64,000 nucleotides of DNA from Luteibacter sp. (lineage in GTDB: Bacteria; Pseudomonadota; Gammaproteobacteria; Xanthomonadales; Rhodanobacteraceae), in the NCBI RefSeq assembly GCF_009912395.1, contig NZ_WNDO01000002.1:329601-393600 (forward strand), written 5' to 3'. The position numbers and the translations under genes are program-made. Positions 35,753 through 45,406 of this stretch are shown one piece after another (the first letter of the stretch is position 1; every line of letters begins with the position of its first letter). Below the pieces are notes generated by a model. The model saw nothing but the letters and a program-made list of their open reading frames with translations. It ran no database searches and was not told the DNA's origin.

Positions 35753-38700
35753 TCCTCCCGGCGCCGCTCCATCCAGTCGTACAGCACGGGCAGCAGCACC
35801 AGCGTGAGCAGCGTGGAGGTGATGAGGCCGCCGACCACCACGGTCGCGAGGGGGCGCTGGGTTTCCGCACCCACGCCCGACGACAGCAGCATCGGCACCA
35901 GGCCGAGGATCGCGACGCTGGCCGTCATCAGCACGGGCCGCAGGCGCAGTGCGGTGCCACGGATCACGGCTTCACGCACGCCAAGACCGGCCTGCCGTTG
36001 TTCGTTGAGGAAGCTCACCAGCACGATGCCGTTGAGCATCGCCACGCCGAACACGGCGATGAAGCCGATGGCCGATGGCACGGAAAGGTACTGCCCGGTG
36101 AGGAACAGACCGACCACGCCGCCAATCACCGCGAAGGGCACGTTGGCGAGGATCAGGCCCGCATAGCGCACGGAATTGAACGCCGTATAGAGCAGCACGA
36201 AGATGAAGAAGATCGTGGCCGGCACGATCAGCGAGAGCCGCTTCAGCGCGCGCTGCTGGTTTTCGAACGCGCCGCCCCATTCGGTGTAGTAGCCCGTGGG
36301 CATCGTCAGTTCCTTCGCGATGCGGTCATTGGCTTCCTGCACGAAGCCGTCGATGTCGCGGCCGCGCACGTCCATCTGGATGACGGCATAGCGTTGCAGC
36401 GATTCACGGCGGATGAAGGAATAGCCCTCCGCCTCGCTGACCTTCGCCACTTGGTCCAGTTGCACCAGCGCGCCGGTTGGCGTGCGGATCGGGATGCGCC
36501 GGATGGCGGTGAGCGACACCTTGTTCGCATCGTCCAGGCGCACCGTCATATCGAAGCGACGGATACCGTCGAGCAGGGTGCTCACGGCCTCGCCACCGAT
36601 GCCGTTGCGGACGAAGGTCAGCACGTCGTCGGCGTTCAGGCCGTACCGGGACAGTGCCTCGCGATCCACCTCGATGCGCAGCTGCGGCTTGCCAATGTTG
36701 GCTTCCAGGGCGAGGTCGGCTACGCCGGGCACCTGGGCCAGCACGTCCTTGATCTTGCCGCTCAGGCGATCCAGTTCACCGAGATCGTCGCCGTAGATCT
36801 TCAGCGCGAGCGTGGCGCGCACGCCGGAGATCAGTTCCTCGATGCGCATCTGGATCGGCTGGGTGTAGCTGACCACCGCCGTCGGCAACGCGTCGGACAG
36901 TTCCTTCTGCATGTCCGCCTCGATGGATTCCAGGGTCTGGCCGCTGCGCCAGGTGGATTTGGGCTTGAGCGGTGTGTAGACCTCCATGTAGTTCACGTCC
37001 GCCGTCTCGCCCTTTTCGGCGCGGCCGATCATCGCCAGCGTGGTATCCACTTCGGGAAACTTCGCCTTGATCCGCTCGGCGACCTGGCGCGACAGATCGA
37101 TGGACTCCTCCAGCGAGGCCGAGGGAATCGACGTGATGCGCCACATGATGGCGCCCTCGCGCAGGTTGGGCATGAACTCCTTGCCGAGGAAGGGGAACAG
37201 GGCAAGCGCGCCGACCAGTGCAGCCCCCGCCACGCCGATCACCGTGCGGCGATGGGCGAGGGCCCAACCCAGCAGGCGGCCGTAGCCCCGCTTGATCCAG
37301 GCCACCAGGCGCGTGTCCTTTTCTTGCTTGGGCTTGAGCAGCAACGCTGCCAGCACGGGAATCAGGGTGAGCGCGAGGATCAGCGAGCCGGCCATGGCGA
37401 AGCTGATGTTGAAGGCCATGGGCTTGAACATCTTGTCTTCGAGGCCTTGCAGACTGAACAGCGGCAGGAAGACCACGATGATGATGAGGATCGCGAAGGC
37501 GATGGGATTGGCCACCTCGCGCGCGGCTTCGAGCACGGCGGCCGTGCGGTCGACCTGTTCGCCGTGCGCCTTGCGTTCGGCCATGATGCGGAAGGCGTTC
37601 TCGACCATCACCACCGCGCCATCCACCATCATGCCGATGCCGATCGCGAGGCCCGCCAGCGACATTAGGTTGGCGGAGAGGCCGGCCTGGTCCATGCAGA
37701 TGAAGGCGATCAGCATCGCCAGCGGCAAGGTCACCACCACGACGAGCGCGCTGCGCAGTTCGCCCAGGAACAGGAACAGCACCACGGCAACGAGTATCGA
37801 GCCTTCGACGAGGGCGCGCACGGCGGTGCCGACGGCGGCGTCGACCAGTTCCGTTCGCTCGTACACCGGCTTGATCTCGACACCCTTGGGCAGGGTCCGT
37901 TTCACGGTGTCGAGCTTGGCCTTCACGGCATCGACCACGCTTTTGGCGTTCTCGCCGATGCGGGCGAGGGCCTGGCCCATCACCACTTCCTTGCCGTCGC
38001 GGGTGACGGCGCCGGTGCGCGGCGCGCCGGCTTCCGTGACGCTCGCCACGTCACGCACGTAGATGGGCGTGCCGTCTTCCGTCTTCAGTACGATGTTGCC
38101 GATGTCGCGTGCGTCGCGAACGAGGCCCAGGCCACGCACGAGGTATTGCTCGCGGCCCACGTCGATGAAGTTGCCGCCGACCTGTGCGTTGTTAGCTTCC
38201 AGCGCCTGCATCACGTCCTTGAACGAGAGGTCGTGCGCGATGAGCTTCATCGGGTCGACCTTCACCTGGTACTGCTTCTCCTGGCCGCCCCAGGAGGTGA
38301 CATCATCCACACCGGGGGCCGTGCGCAGGATGAGGCGCACGGTCCAATCCTGGAGCGTGCGCAGATCCATGTCGGAGGGCGCGTTCTTCAATGTTTCGTC
38401 CGCGCGCTCCACGGTGTACCAGAACACCTGGCCCAGGCCGGACGTGTTCGGGCCCATTTCCGGTTTGCCGTAGCCGGCGGGGAGGCGGTCGCCCACCTGT
38501 TGCAGGCGCTCGTTCACCAGTTGCCGGGCGAAATAGATGTCCATGTCGTCGGCGAAATAGACCGACACGTAAGACAGGCCGAACAGGCTCACGGAGCGGA
38601 TCTGCTCGACCTTGGGCAGGCCGGCCAGCGCCGATTCCACGGGCGTGGTCAGCAGTTGTTCCACGTCCTCGGCGGCGAGGCCGCGGGCCTCCGTGTAGAC

Positions 38701-38847
38701 GTTCACCTGTACGGGAGTGACATCGGGGAAGGCGTCGATGGGCAGGCGGCGCACCGCCTGGAAGCCGAGGAAGCCGATCACCACGAAGACGATCAGCACC
38801 AGCACCTTGTACTTGAGGGAGAGGGCGACGAGGCGTTGCAGCATCAC
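35719..38847 (-). CDS. czcA: CzcA/CusA-type heavy-metal efflux RND transporter
   Basis: A 1042-residue inner-membrane RND pump with 12 membrane helices and two large periplasmic loops. The family start MLQRLVALSLKYKVLVLIVFV and the helix-4 segment GIGMMVDGAVVMVENAF are clear. The zinc/cobalt subgroup motif DFGxxxDGAxxxVEN has Gly in place of its first Asp here, and no CusA-like pattern replaces it, so the exported metal is uncertain. It is the last of three overlapping genes (CBA order) and would export metal ions through the adaptor and outer-membrane channel encoded upstream. Confidence 0.92.
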   Translation of the reverse strand: MMLQRLVALSLKYKVLVLIVFVVIGFLGFQAVRRLPIDAFPDVTPVQVNVYTEARGLAAEDVEQLLTTPVESALAGLPKVEQIRSVSLFGLSYVSVYFADDMDIYFARQLVNERLQQVGDRLPAGYGKPEMGPNTSGLGQVFWYTVERADETLKNAPSDMDLRTLQDWTVRLILRTAPGVDDVTSWGGQEKQYQVKVDPMKLIAHDLSFKDVMQALEANNAQVGGNFIDVGREQYLVRGLGLVRDARDIGNIVLKTEDGTPIYVRDVASVTEAGAPRTGAVTRDGKEVVMGQALARIGENAKSVVDAVKAKLDTVKRTLPKGVEIKPVYERTELVDAAVGTAVRALVEGSILVAVVLFLFLGELRSALVVVVTLPLAMLIAFICMDQAGLSANLMSLAGLAIGIGMMVDGAVVMVENAFRIMAERKAHGEQVDRTAAVLEAAREVANPIAFAILIIIVVFLPLFSLQGLEDKMFKPMAFNISFAMAGSLILALTLIPVLAALLLKPKQEKDTRLVAWIKRGYGRLLGWALAHRRTVIGVAGAALVGALALFPFLGKEFMPNLREGAIMWRITSIPSASLEESIDLSRQVAERIKAKFPEVDTTLAMIGRAEKGETADVNYMEVYTPLKPKSTWRSGQTLESIEADMQKELSDALPTAVVSYTQPIQMRIEELISGVRATLALKIYGDDLGELDRLSGKIKDVLAQVPGVADLALEANIGKPQLRIEVDREALSRYGLNADDVLTFVRNGIGGEAVSTLLDGIRRFDMTVRLDDANKVSLTAIRRIPIRTPTGALVQLDQVAKVSEAEGYSFIRRESLQRYAVIQMDVRGRDIDGFVQEANDRIAKELTMPTGYYTEWGGAFENQQRALKRLSLIVPATIFFIFVLLYTAFNSVRYAGLILANVPFAVIGGVVGLFLTGQYLSVPSAIGFIAVFGVAMLNGIVLVSFLNEQRQAGLGVREAVIRGTALRLRPVLMTASVAILGLVPMLLSSGVGAETQRPLATVVVGGLITSTLLTLVLLPVLYDWMERRREDQSSRRKAKPK

Positions 38848-39854
38848 TCTTCTCCCAGCTGCGAACGCAGGATGCGGGCCTTGAGCGCGAAGGCGCCCTT
38901 GCGCACGTAGGTGGTGCCGGAGGAGAGGCCTTGCGTGATGGCGGTCCAGCCGTCACGGGTTTCGCCCGTCTCGACCGGAGCGGCTTCGAACGGGCCGTCC
39001 TTCGTCTTGCGGACGAACACGGTCGGCTGGTTCTGCAAGAGCACGATGGCTTCGGCGGGCACGGCGAGCTGACGGGTGTCCTTGCCGATGGCGATGCGCG
39101 TCTCGACCAGTTCGTCGGGATGCAGCAGGTCTTTCCGGTTGTCGACACGAACGCGGACAGGGACGGTGCGCGTCTTCTCGTCGGTCTGGTGCGAGCGCTG
39201 GATCACCTTGCCGGGCAGCTCGTTGCCGTGGGCCAGGACGGTGACGGCATCGCCTTCCTTTACTTCCTCGGCAGCAGCGGGAGCGAGGCGAGCCTCTACC
39301 CAGACGGTGTCTTCGGTGACCAGGGTGAACAGCGTCTGCCCGGGCTCCACACGCTGGCCGACCAGGAAGTCGTCGGTGGTGACGCGGCCGGCGCTCGGGG
39401 CGAGCAGTTCGAAGCTACCGTCGGCGGCCGAGGAGCCGCGCTTGACGACACGCGACACCTGCCCGTCGGACAGACCATAGGCGCGGAGTTTGGCCCGAGC
39501 CTGGTCGCGCGCGACAAGCGCTTCGTTGTAGCGACGGGCGGACACAGCCTGTTCGCCGAGCACGGACACGCGGTTCCAGTCCTGGCTGGCGACGATCAGC
39601 TGTCCCTGGGTCTCGGCGACGTCGACGCGCGGTGAGACGAGCACGGTGGAATAGGCGTCCACTTTTACTTCGCCCGGGGCATTGAGTCGGTCGGTGACCG
39701 TGCGGTCGGTGAGCGTGTCGAGGACGATGCCGGCGTCGCGGATCGCCGCGGCGTCCAGGCGTAACGGATTGGATGGCGATGCTTCCTCGGCGAGGGCCGG
39801 AAAGACCGCGATGGACAGGGCGAGGCCAAGCAGGTGGCGGCGGAACGTTTTCAT
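38844..39854 (-). CDS. czcB: Efflux RND periplasmic adaptor (CzcB/CusB-like)
   Basis: A 336-residue membrane-fusion protein with a signal peptide (HLLGLALSIAVFPALAEE), then a barrel-sandwich hybrid and a hairpin (DVAETQGQLIVASQDWNRVS), a second lipoyl half (ELLAPSAGRVTTDDF) and a beta-barrel domain. The ATG at 39854 gives the proper signal peptide; the upstream open frame lies within the channel gene. Its stop overlaps the czcA start by four bases and its start overlaps the upstream stop. It links the pump to the channel. Confidence 0.9.
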   Translation of the reverse strand: MKTFRRHLLGLALSIAVFPALAEEASPSNPLRLDAAAIRDAGIVLDTLTDRTVTDRLNAPGEVKVDAYSTVLVSPRVDVAETQGQLIVASQDWNRVSVLGEQAVSARRYNEALVARDQARAKLRAYGLSDGQVSRVVKRGSSAADGSFELLAPSAGRVTTDDFLVGQRVEPGQTLFTLVTEDTVWVEARLAPAAAEEVKEGDAVTVLAHGNELPGKVIQRSHQTDEKTRTVPVRVRVDNRKDLLHPDELVETRIAIGKDTRQLAVPAEAIVLLQNQPTVFVRKTKDGPFEAAPVETGETRDGWTAITQGLSSGTTYVRKGAFALKARILRSQLGEE

Positions 39855-41095
39855 CGGGAAGCATCCTGTGGTCGACCGTCGATCCAGTCGGTGAGGCGGC
39901 CGGCGGCGGCGAGGTAATCGAACCAGGCCTGCCAGGTCTGGCTTTCCAGCGCGAGGCCGGACAGTGCGGTGTCGAGGCTCTGCTTGAGCTGCACGAGGTA
40001 GTCGGACGTGCCGATCTCGCCGGATTGCCACAGGCGCTCCAATGTCTTGGCGCGATCTTCGAAGGCGCTGGCACGTCCACGTCGGAAGGCTTCGCTGGCG
40101 TTGCGCAGGGCGTCGTAGCTGAGGGCGTTCTGGCGCAGCGTGGCGTCAATTCGCAGACGGGTGGCCCGGCCGTTCGCATAGGCGGCGTCGGCATCCGCGC
40201 GTGCGGCCTCGATATCCGCGCGACCGGTGTTCAACACGGGCAGGGGAATGGACACGCTGACGCCGATGACGCGGTCGGTGCGAGGGCCGCTGCGCACCTG
40301 TCCACCCGTCAGGCTGAAGGTCGGGTCGGGCAGGCGCGCGCGACGGGCCACGGTGACGCCGGCTTCCGCACGCTCCTGTTCGGCGCGGGCCTGGAGAAGC
40401 TCCGGGCGGTCGTCGGCGGAGAGCGCATGTACGGTGTCGGAGCCCGGCGGAAGTTCGGGCGGCAACGCGGGCAGGCGGCGATCGTCGCCGCCGAGGGCGG
40501 TCAGCGCGGCGAGGGCGCTGGCCTGTTGGCCTTCCAGCGCGGCTTGCTGTACCTGTGCCTCGCCGAGGGCCAGGCCGGCCAGGTCACGTTCCGGGCTGCT
40601 GATGTCGCCGACGGCGAGCCGTTTCGCCGCGAGTTCGTCGAAGCGGCGCATGAGTTCGACGCGCTTGCGGCCGAGGTCGCCCTGGGCGCTGGCGAGGATG
40701 GCACCTGACCAGGCCTTCAACCACTGCGCCGCGATATCCCGGCGTTGCAAGGTGTAGGCCGCTTCTTGCGCGCGGACCCCGGCGTCGCTTTCCGCCATGC
40801 GTGCGCGGCGCTTGCCGGTGACGTCGATCGCGAGACTCGCGCCGGCGGTGCGCCGATCGACATCCGCGTTTTCTCCGTCGAGGTTGAGGGCGGGGTTGTA
40901 CACCGGCTGGGCGGCGGCACGCGCACGGGCGCGGGCGGCTTCCAGTTCGGCGTTGGCGGCCTGCACCTGGGGGCTGGCCGCCCACAGGTCGCGCACCGCA
41001 TCGCGCAGGGGGACGGGCGCGACGGTCTCGGCCGAGGCGGTCGCGGCCAGGAGCACGCACACGGCGCCCAGGGCCGCGTTACGCAGCTGGAACAT
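39851..41095 (-). CDS. czcC: TolC-family outer-membrane channel (CzcC-like)
   Basis: A 414-residue exported outer-membrane efflux protein with a signal peptide (LGAVCVLLAATASAE) and a double TolC-type repeat rich in Ala and Arg heptads (PQVQAANAELEAARARARAA), with long coiled coils. It is the first gene of the czcCBA unit and is preceded by a small metal-linked membrane protein gene 74 bp upstream. Confidence 0.88.
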   Translation of the reverse strand: MFQLRNAALGAVCVLLAATASAETVAPVPLRDAVRDLWAASPQVQAANAELEAARARARAAAQPVYNPALNLDGENADVDRRTAGASLAIDVTGKRRARMAESDAGVRAQEAAYTLQRRDIAAQWLKAWSGAILASAQGDLGRKRVELMRRFDELAAKRLAVGDISSPERDLAGLALGEAQVQQAALEGQQASALAALTALGGDDRRLPALPPELPPGSDTVHALSADDRPELLQARAEQERAEAGVTVARRARLPDPTFSLTGGQVRSGPRTDRVIGVSVSIPLPVLNTGRADIEAARADADAAYANGRATRLRIDATLRQNALSYDALRNASEAFRRGRASAFEDRAKTLERLWQSGEIGTSDYLVQLKQSLDTALSGLALESQTWQAWFDYLAAAGRLTDWIDGRPQDASR

Positions 41096-41169
41096 GGGGG
41101 GATTCTCCCGAAAGCGATCACAGGGCGACGCAACCGCGCAGGCGGTCGTCGTCGATCAACGCGAGGCGA

Positions 41170-41535
41170 TCAGGCGATGGGAGGGCGTAGCGGGGAGCGC
41201 TGGAAATGCGGCGCAGGCGTGGCGGGCAACGCGATGCGCGGTTGCGCGGACGGCATGGCCGCGAGGATCGGTTGGAAATAGGCGGGCATGGCGACCGTAT
41301 GCGCGCAGGCGCAATGGCAGCCCTTGCCTTCGTTGAGTACGCAGATGTCGCCATCGTCGTCCGCCACGGCGCTCATGGTCGGCGTGTCGCCGATAAGCGT
41401 GGCGAGCGGGCGGGGGCCGTCGAGCACGCAGAATGTGCTCATCGCCACCTTGAACAACATCACGGCCAACGCAAGCACCCACACGCCGCGATGGCGGCGC
41501 AGTCGGGTGAGCAGGCGTGGCGGGGAAGTGGACAT
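41170..41535 (-). CDS. Small membrane protein with His/Cys cluster (DUF2946/CzcI-like)
   Basis: A 121-residue protein with one membrane segment (residues 18-40) and a cluster CHCACAH near residue 73 followed by a Pro-rich tail. The layout resembles DUF2946 and CzcI-type proteins that accompany copper or zinc efflux genes. It could bind metal in the periplasm and tune the czc system, which is inference. It is 74 bp upstream of czcC in the same direction and a repeat unit lies behind it. Confidence 0.65.
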   Translation of the reverse strand: MSTSPPRLLTRLRRHRGVWVLALAVMLFKVAMSTFCVLDGPRPLATLIGDTPTMSAVADDDGDICVLNEGKGCHCACAHTVAMPAYFQPILAAMPSAQPRIALPATPAPHFQRSPLRPPIA

Positions 41536-41578
41536 GGTGCGTGATGCTAGGGATCGTGGGGGCTGTTAGACAATCTCA

Positions 41579-41718
41579 TTGGCGAAAAGCCGATGTGGCG
41601 CCCTCGCGGTGCTGGTGGACCGGGGCGCTGGGTTCCTGTTTTCACAGGAACGACGAGGGTGAGGCAATCGTCGTTCCTGCGCACGCAGGAACCCAGTGCG
41701 ATGCAATCGGTCTTCGCG
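41579..41718. repeat. GTTCC-type composite repeat unit
   Basis: One unit in the same orientation as those at 26.4 kb, with hairpins GTTCCTGTTTTCACAGGAAC and CGTTCCTGCGCACGCAGGAAC split as two arms. It fills the space between the small membrane protein gene and phoD. Confidence 0.85.
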
Positions 41719-41723
41719 ACGAC

Positions 41724-43310
41724 TCACCCATCCAGCACGCCAGGCCGTCCCGCCTCCACATGAAACCGCTTCGTCGTCGTACATGCCGCGTCGTGCGTGT
41801 CGATCGCGGCCATCGAACGAGTCTGCACGTCCATGCCGTCATGCCGCAGTTCGAAAGTGAGATAACCACGATGGACGCTGTCGCCGAAACGGGCATGCGG
41901 ATTGAAACCGATTTTCGCGTCGAGCGTCGCTTGCGGCATGCCCGGCGACGTAAGCGAGGTGCCGACGAATTCGCTGCCGATGGTGACGGACTCGGGCTTC
42001 GCGTAGTCCGCCTTCATGTCGCAGGCGATCGTGCAGTGGTAATCGCCGCCGATCACGACGGGATTCTCCACGCGATGCTTGCGAATACTCTGGATGAGAC
42101 GATCCCGCGCACCGGGGTAACCATCCCAGGCATCGGTGAAGAACTCCGGCCCGTTCTTTCCTGGGCTAGGCAATGGCGACACGAGGCTTTCCTGCACCAC
42201 CACGTTCCAGCGCGCCTTCGAGGCGCCAAGCTGCCGATCGAACCATGCCTCCTGCTCGCCGCCAAGGATGGTCCGCTTCTTGTCGAGCCGCCCCGGACAC
42301 GCCGCATCCGTAGCCTCGAAATTGCTGCCCCCCATCCCATCGTGGGAACAGACCTCCGGGTCGCGATGCTGCCGATCCTCCAGCACATGGAAACGGGCGA
42401 GATCGCCATATCCTGTCGACCCGTAAAGTTGCAGGCGCCGCTGCGGCAACAGCGCCTCCATGGGCAGCGGCTGATGTTCGAACCATGCCTGCAATCCGTT
42501 GCCGCGCCGTTCGGGAAAGTTCGGGTCGAGGTCTTCGCCCACGTCGCCCGCCCAGTCGTTCATCACGTCGTGGTCGTCGATGGTGAGCAGCCAGGGCACC
42601 GCCTGGTGCATGGCGGTGAGGTCCGCGTCGAGCTTGTATTGCGCGTAGCGATTTCGGTACGCGTCCAGCGAATACGGCTCGGGTGCCGCGTGCTGGCGCA
42701 CGATGCCGTTATCGGCGTTGTACTCGTAGATGTAGTCGCCGACGAAGGCCACGAAATCGACATCGTCCTTCAGCATGTGCCGGTAGGCCGAGAAATAGCC
42801 GAACTCGAAGTGCTGGCAGGAGGCGAGCGCGAAACGCAGCCGGTCTACGTTCTGCCCGGGAGCGGGCAGGGTGCGGGTTCGTCCCGTCGGGCTGACTTCG
42901 TTGCCGACCAGGAAGCGATAAAAGTACCAACGCCCTGGCGCCAGCCCGGTGACGCTCACATGGGCGCTGTGGGCCAGTCCGGCCATCGCCATCCAGGTAC
43001 CCGAACGCACCACGTTGCCGAACGCCTCGTCGGTGGCCACCTCCCAGCGTAGGGGCACCTGCTGGACACCCATGCCGCCGCCGTGGAGCGGGTCGGGGCA
43101 GAGTCGTGTCCACAGGACGAAGCCGTCGGCGGTTGGACTGCCCGAAGCCACGCCGAGCTTGAACGGGTAGTCGGAGAACAGCACTCGTCGCCCGGCCGCC
43201 TTTACGACGGGCGACAGCGAGGCCACCGCCGCCGCGAACAGGCCCGCTTTCAGGAGTCGACGGCGCGACGGGGAGAAAAGCAGGGACGACGCTTGCGATG
43301 GCTGGCGCAT
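41724..43310 (-). CDS. phoD: PhoD-type alkaline phosphatase/phosphodiesterase, Tat-exported
   Basis: A 528-residue exported metalloenzyme that releases phosphate from phosphoesters, using Fe and Ca rather than Zn. The twin-arginine signal is PSRRRLLKAGLFAAAVAS. After the PhoD N-terminal beta domain come FALASCQHFEFGYFSAYRHM, FVGDYIYEY and TIDDHDVMNDW, the metal-binding segments, and later VIGGDYHC. The ATG at 43310 is used; a TTG at 43328 is in frame and neither has a good ribosome site. A Zur box lies between it and the divergent GTPase gene. Confidence 0.9.
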   Translation of the reverse strand: MRQPSQASSLLFSPSRRRLLKAGLFAAAVASLSPVVKAAGRRVLFSDYPFKLGVASGSPTADGFVLWTRLCPDPLHGGGMGVQQVPLRWEVATDEAFGNVVRSGTWMAMAGLAHSAHVSVTGLAPGRWYFYRFLVGNEVSPTGRTRTLPAPGQNVDRLRFALASCQHFEFGYFSAYRHMLKDDVDFVAFVGDYIYEYNADNGIVRQHAAPEPYSLDAYRNRYAQYKLDADLTAMHQAVPWLLTIDDHDVMNDWAGDVGEDLDPNFPERRGNGLQAWFEHQPLPMEALLPQRRLQLYGSTGYGDLARFHVLEDRQHRDPEVCSHDGMGGSNFEATDAACPGRLDKKRTILGGEQEAWFDRQLGASKARWNVVVQESLVSPLPSPGKNGPEFFTDAWDGYPGARDRLIQSIRKHRVENPVVIGGDYHCTIACDMKADYAKPESVTIGSEFVGTSLTSPGMPQATLDAKIGFNPHARFGDSVHRGYLTFELRHDGMDVQTRSMAAIDTHDAACTTTKRFHVEAGRPGVLDG

Positions 43311-43331
43311 GGGGAGTAGGGTTTGCAATAG

Positions 43332-43348
43332 ATGTTATAACATAACAT
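43332..43348. promoter_or_regulatory. Zur box candidate between phoD and COG0523 gene
   Basis: ATGTTATAACATAACAT has 7-bp arms around AAC and closely matches the gammaproteobacterial Zur consensus (GAAATGTTATA and its complement), including the following TTTC. It lies 28 bp upstream of the GTPase ATG and 22 bp upstream of phoD. It should repress in zinc-replete cells. Confidence 0.8.
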
Positions 43349-43375
43349 TTCTGACGTCCCCACCGGAATATCCCC

Positions 43376-44662
43376 ATGAACCCAGCCAACGCCATCGCCG
43401 CGGCCCGGCAGCCGCTTCCCGTCACCGTCCTGTCCGGCTTCCTCGGCGCCGGCAAGACCACCTTGCTCAACCACGTGCTGCGCAACCGCGAAGGCCGCCG
43501 CGTCGCGGTGATCGTCAACGACATGAGCGAGGTCAATATCGATGCCGGCCTCGTTCGCGAGGGCGGTGCGGAGCTGAGCCGTACCGACGAAAAACTCGTC
43601 GAATTCTCCAATGGCTGCATCTGCTGCACCCTGCGCGACGACCTGATGCAGGAAGTGCATCGCCTCGCCGCGGAAGGTCGCTTCGACTACCTGCTGATTG
43701 AATCCACCGGTATTTCCGAACCGCTTCCCGTGGCGGCGACGTTCCATGTCCGCGACGAACAGGGCTTCAGCCTGTCCGATCTTGCGCGTCTGGACACCAT
43801 GGTCACCGTCGTCGATGGCCGTGCCTTCCTCGCGGACTACTGCTCGACCGATTCGCTCGCCGCACGCGGTGAAAGCAACGGCACCGACGATGGCCGCTCA
43901 CTGGTGAACCTGCTCACCGAGCAGGTAGAGTTCGCGGACGTGATCGTGGTGAACAAGTGCGATCGCCTTGACAACCAGGAGCGCCATCAGTTGCACCGTG
44001 TCCTGCACGCTCTCAACCGCGACGCGAAGATCGTGGACGCGTCCTTCGGGGAAGTGTCGCTCGACGCGGTGCTCGACACCGGCCTGTTCGACTACGAGAA
44101 GGCACAGCAGGCGCCGGGCTGGGTGAAGGAGCTGATGGGCGAGCACACCCCGGAGACGGAGGAGTACGGCATCACCAGCTTCGTCTACCGTAGTTCGCGT
44201 CCTTTCCATCCCGCCCGCCTGCAGGATTTGCTCCTGCGTGGCATGCCGGGCGTGCTGCGCGCGAAGGGCTATTTCTGGCTGGCGACGCGCATGGACTGGG
44301 TCGGCAACCTTGCGGTGGCCGGCGGTTCGACGGAAACCGGGCCGGCAGGTCATTGGTGGGCGTCGCGTCGCCGCGTGCGCGCGGGTGCGCTGCGGCGTCC
44401 GTTCCGTCTCGACGACCTTCGCGTGCCGCCGCCCGATCCGGCGGAGCTGCCGAGCCCGGAACAGCGTCGCGCCTTGCTCGATGTCTGGCATCCGCGCTAT
44501 GGCGACCGTCGCCAGGAACTGGTGCTGATTGGCGTGGACCTACCCGAGGCGGATGTCCGCCGTGCGCTGGACGCCTGCCTGCTCACCGATGATGAGATGG
44601 TGCGCGGTCCGGTCGCATGGCAAGGCCTGCCCGATGTGTTCCCGCGCTGGGCGCGGGACTGA
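43376..44662 (+). CDS. COG0523 GTPase, zinc metallochaperone type (ZigA/CobW-C)
   Basis: A 428-residue P-loop GTPase of the CobW/HypB-related family. The Walker A site is GFLGAGKT at residues 21-28, the metal-binding CxCC motif is C81, C83 and C84 in [12 protein letters not shown], and a CobW C-terminal domain follows (from about residue 250). Zur-controlled members help cells use zinc under shortage. The Zur-box candidate in its promoter supports that role. The downstream gene follows by six bases. Confidence 0.93.
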   Translation: MNPANAIAAARQPLPVTVLSGFLGAGKTTLLNHVLRNREGRRVAVIVNDMSEVNIDAGLVREGGAELSRTDEKLVEFSNGCICCTLRDDLMQEVHRLAAEGRFDYLLIESTGISEPLPVAATFHVRDEQGFSLSDLARLDTMVTVVDGRAFLADYCSTDSLAARGESNGTDDGRSLVNLLTEQVEFADVIVVNKCDRLDNQERHQLHRVLHALNRDAKIVDASFGEVSLDAVLDTGLFDYEKAQQAPGWVKELMGEHTPETEEYGITSFVYRSSRPFHPARLQDLLLRGMPGVLRAKGYFWLATRMDWVGNLAVAGGSTETGPAGHWWASRRRVRAGALRRPFRLDDLRVPPPDPAELPSPEQRRALLDVWHPRYGDRRQELVLIGVDLPEADVRRALDACLLTDDEMVRGPVAWQGLPDVFPRWARD

Positions 44663-44668
44663 GGCGGC

Positions 44669-45406
44669 ATGCGGAGGCGGCGGGCGGCGTGGTGGTCGGC
44701 GGGTGTCTTGATACTGCTGGTGGTGGCGGCCGTCGTCCTTTGGCCGCGCCATGGTTCGGTAAAGACGCCAACCCCTCTGCCACCGCCAGCACCGCCACCG
44801 GTGACGATCGAGGCACAGGGCCCGGCGACCACGCATCTGGGCGAATTACTCGATGACGTCGAGGGCTTCGCCGAGGACGCGACCTATCTCGTCGCCGCCT
44901 CGGTCTACGCCCGCTGCCATCCCGAGCACGCGCATGAACTCGGGCGCATGGCAGCCCGTGCGCGCCTGCCGGTCCTGACCGGGGCCGGACAGGCGCTGGG
45001 TGAGGACGACGAGGCGCGCCGGGCCTTCCTCGGCCAGGTACGCGATCTCGCCACGCGTGCGCCCTGCGGTAACCCATTTACGGTCGTGATCGGGGCGTTC
45101 CGTCGCACGATCGACGCCGATGCCTATGCGCGAGCCTTTCCCGACAGTTACTTCGACGCGACCCTGACGGCGCCGCCCATGGATGCCGCCGACCGCTCGC
45201 TGGCCGAGCGCGCGACCGACCAGTGCGGCAGCGTCGTCTACGCCGTGCTGCCGTTGGACCAGCCGTATGCCTGGCAATGCACGGGCTTGCGGGCCCAGGC
45301 GCGGGCGAGGGTGCTGGCGCTGTGCCATGCATCAACCGATGCGGTGGATGCGGGGGCGATGAAGATCCGCGACGAGGTTAACCGGCTGCCAGCGACTTGC
45401 CGCTAG
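44669..45406 (+). CDS. Membrane-anchored periplasmic protein, unknown
   Basis: A 245-residue protein with an N-terminal membrane anchor (residues 8-26), a Pro-rich linker and a helical periplasmic domain with five cysteines. The family is not recognised. It starts six bases after the zinc GTPase gene and probably shares its mRNA, and so possibly zinc control. The 3' end overlaps the minus-strand CHAD gene by 29 bp. Confidence 0.6.
   Translation: MRRRRAAWWSAGVLILLVVAAVVLWPRHGSVKTPTPLPPPAPPPVTIEAQGPATTHLGELLDDVEGFAEDATYLVAASVYARCHPEHAHELGRMAARARLPVLTGAGQALGEDDEARRAFLGQVRDLATRAPCGNPFTVVIGAFRRTIDADAYARAFPDSYFDATLTAPPMDAADRSLAERATDQCGSVVYAVLPLDQPYAWQCTGLRAQARARVLALCHASTDAVDAGAMKIRDEVNRLPATCR

Noticed and set aside
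35749..37668. A 639-codon plus-strand open frame across czcA
   Set aside because: Antisense to a well-supported RND pump; no domain or ribosome site.
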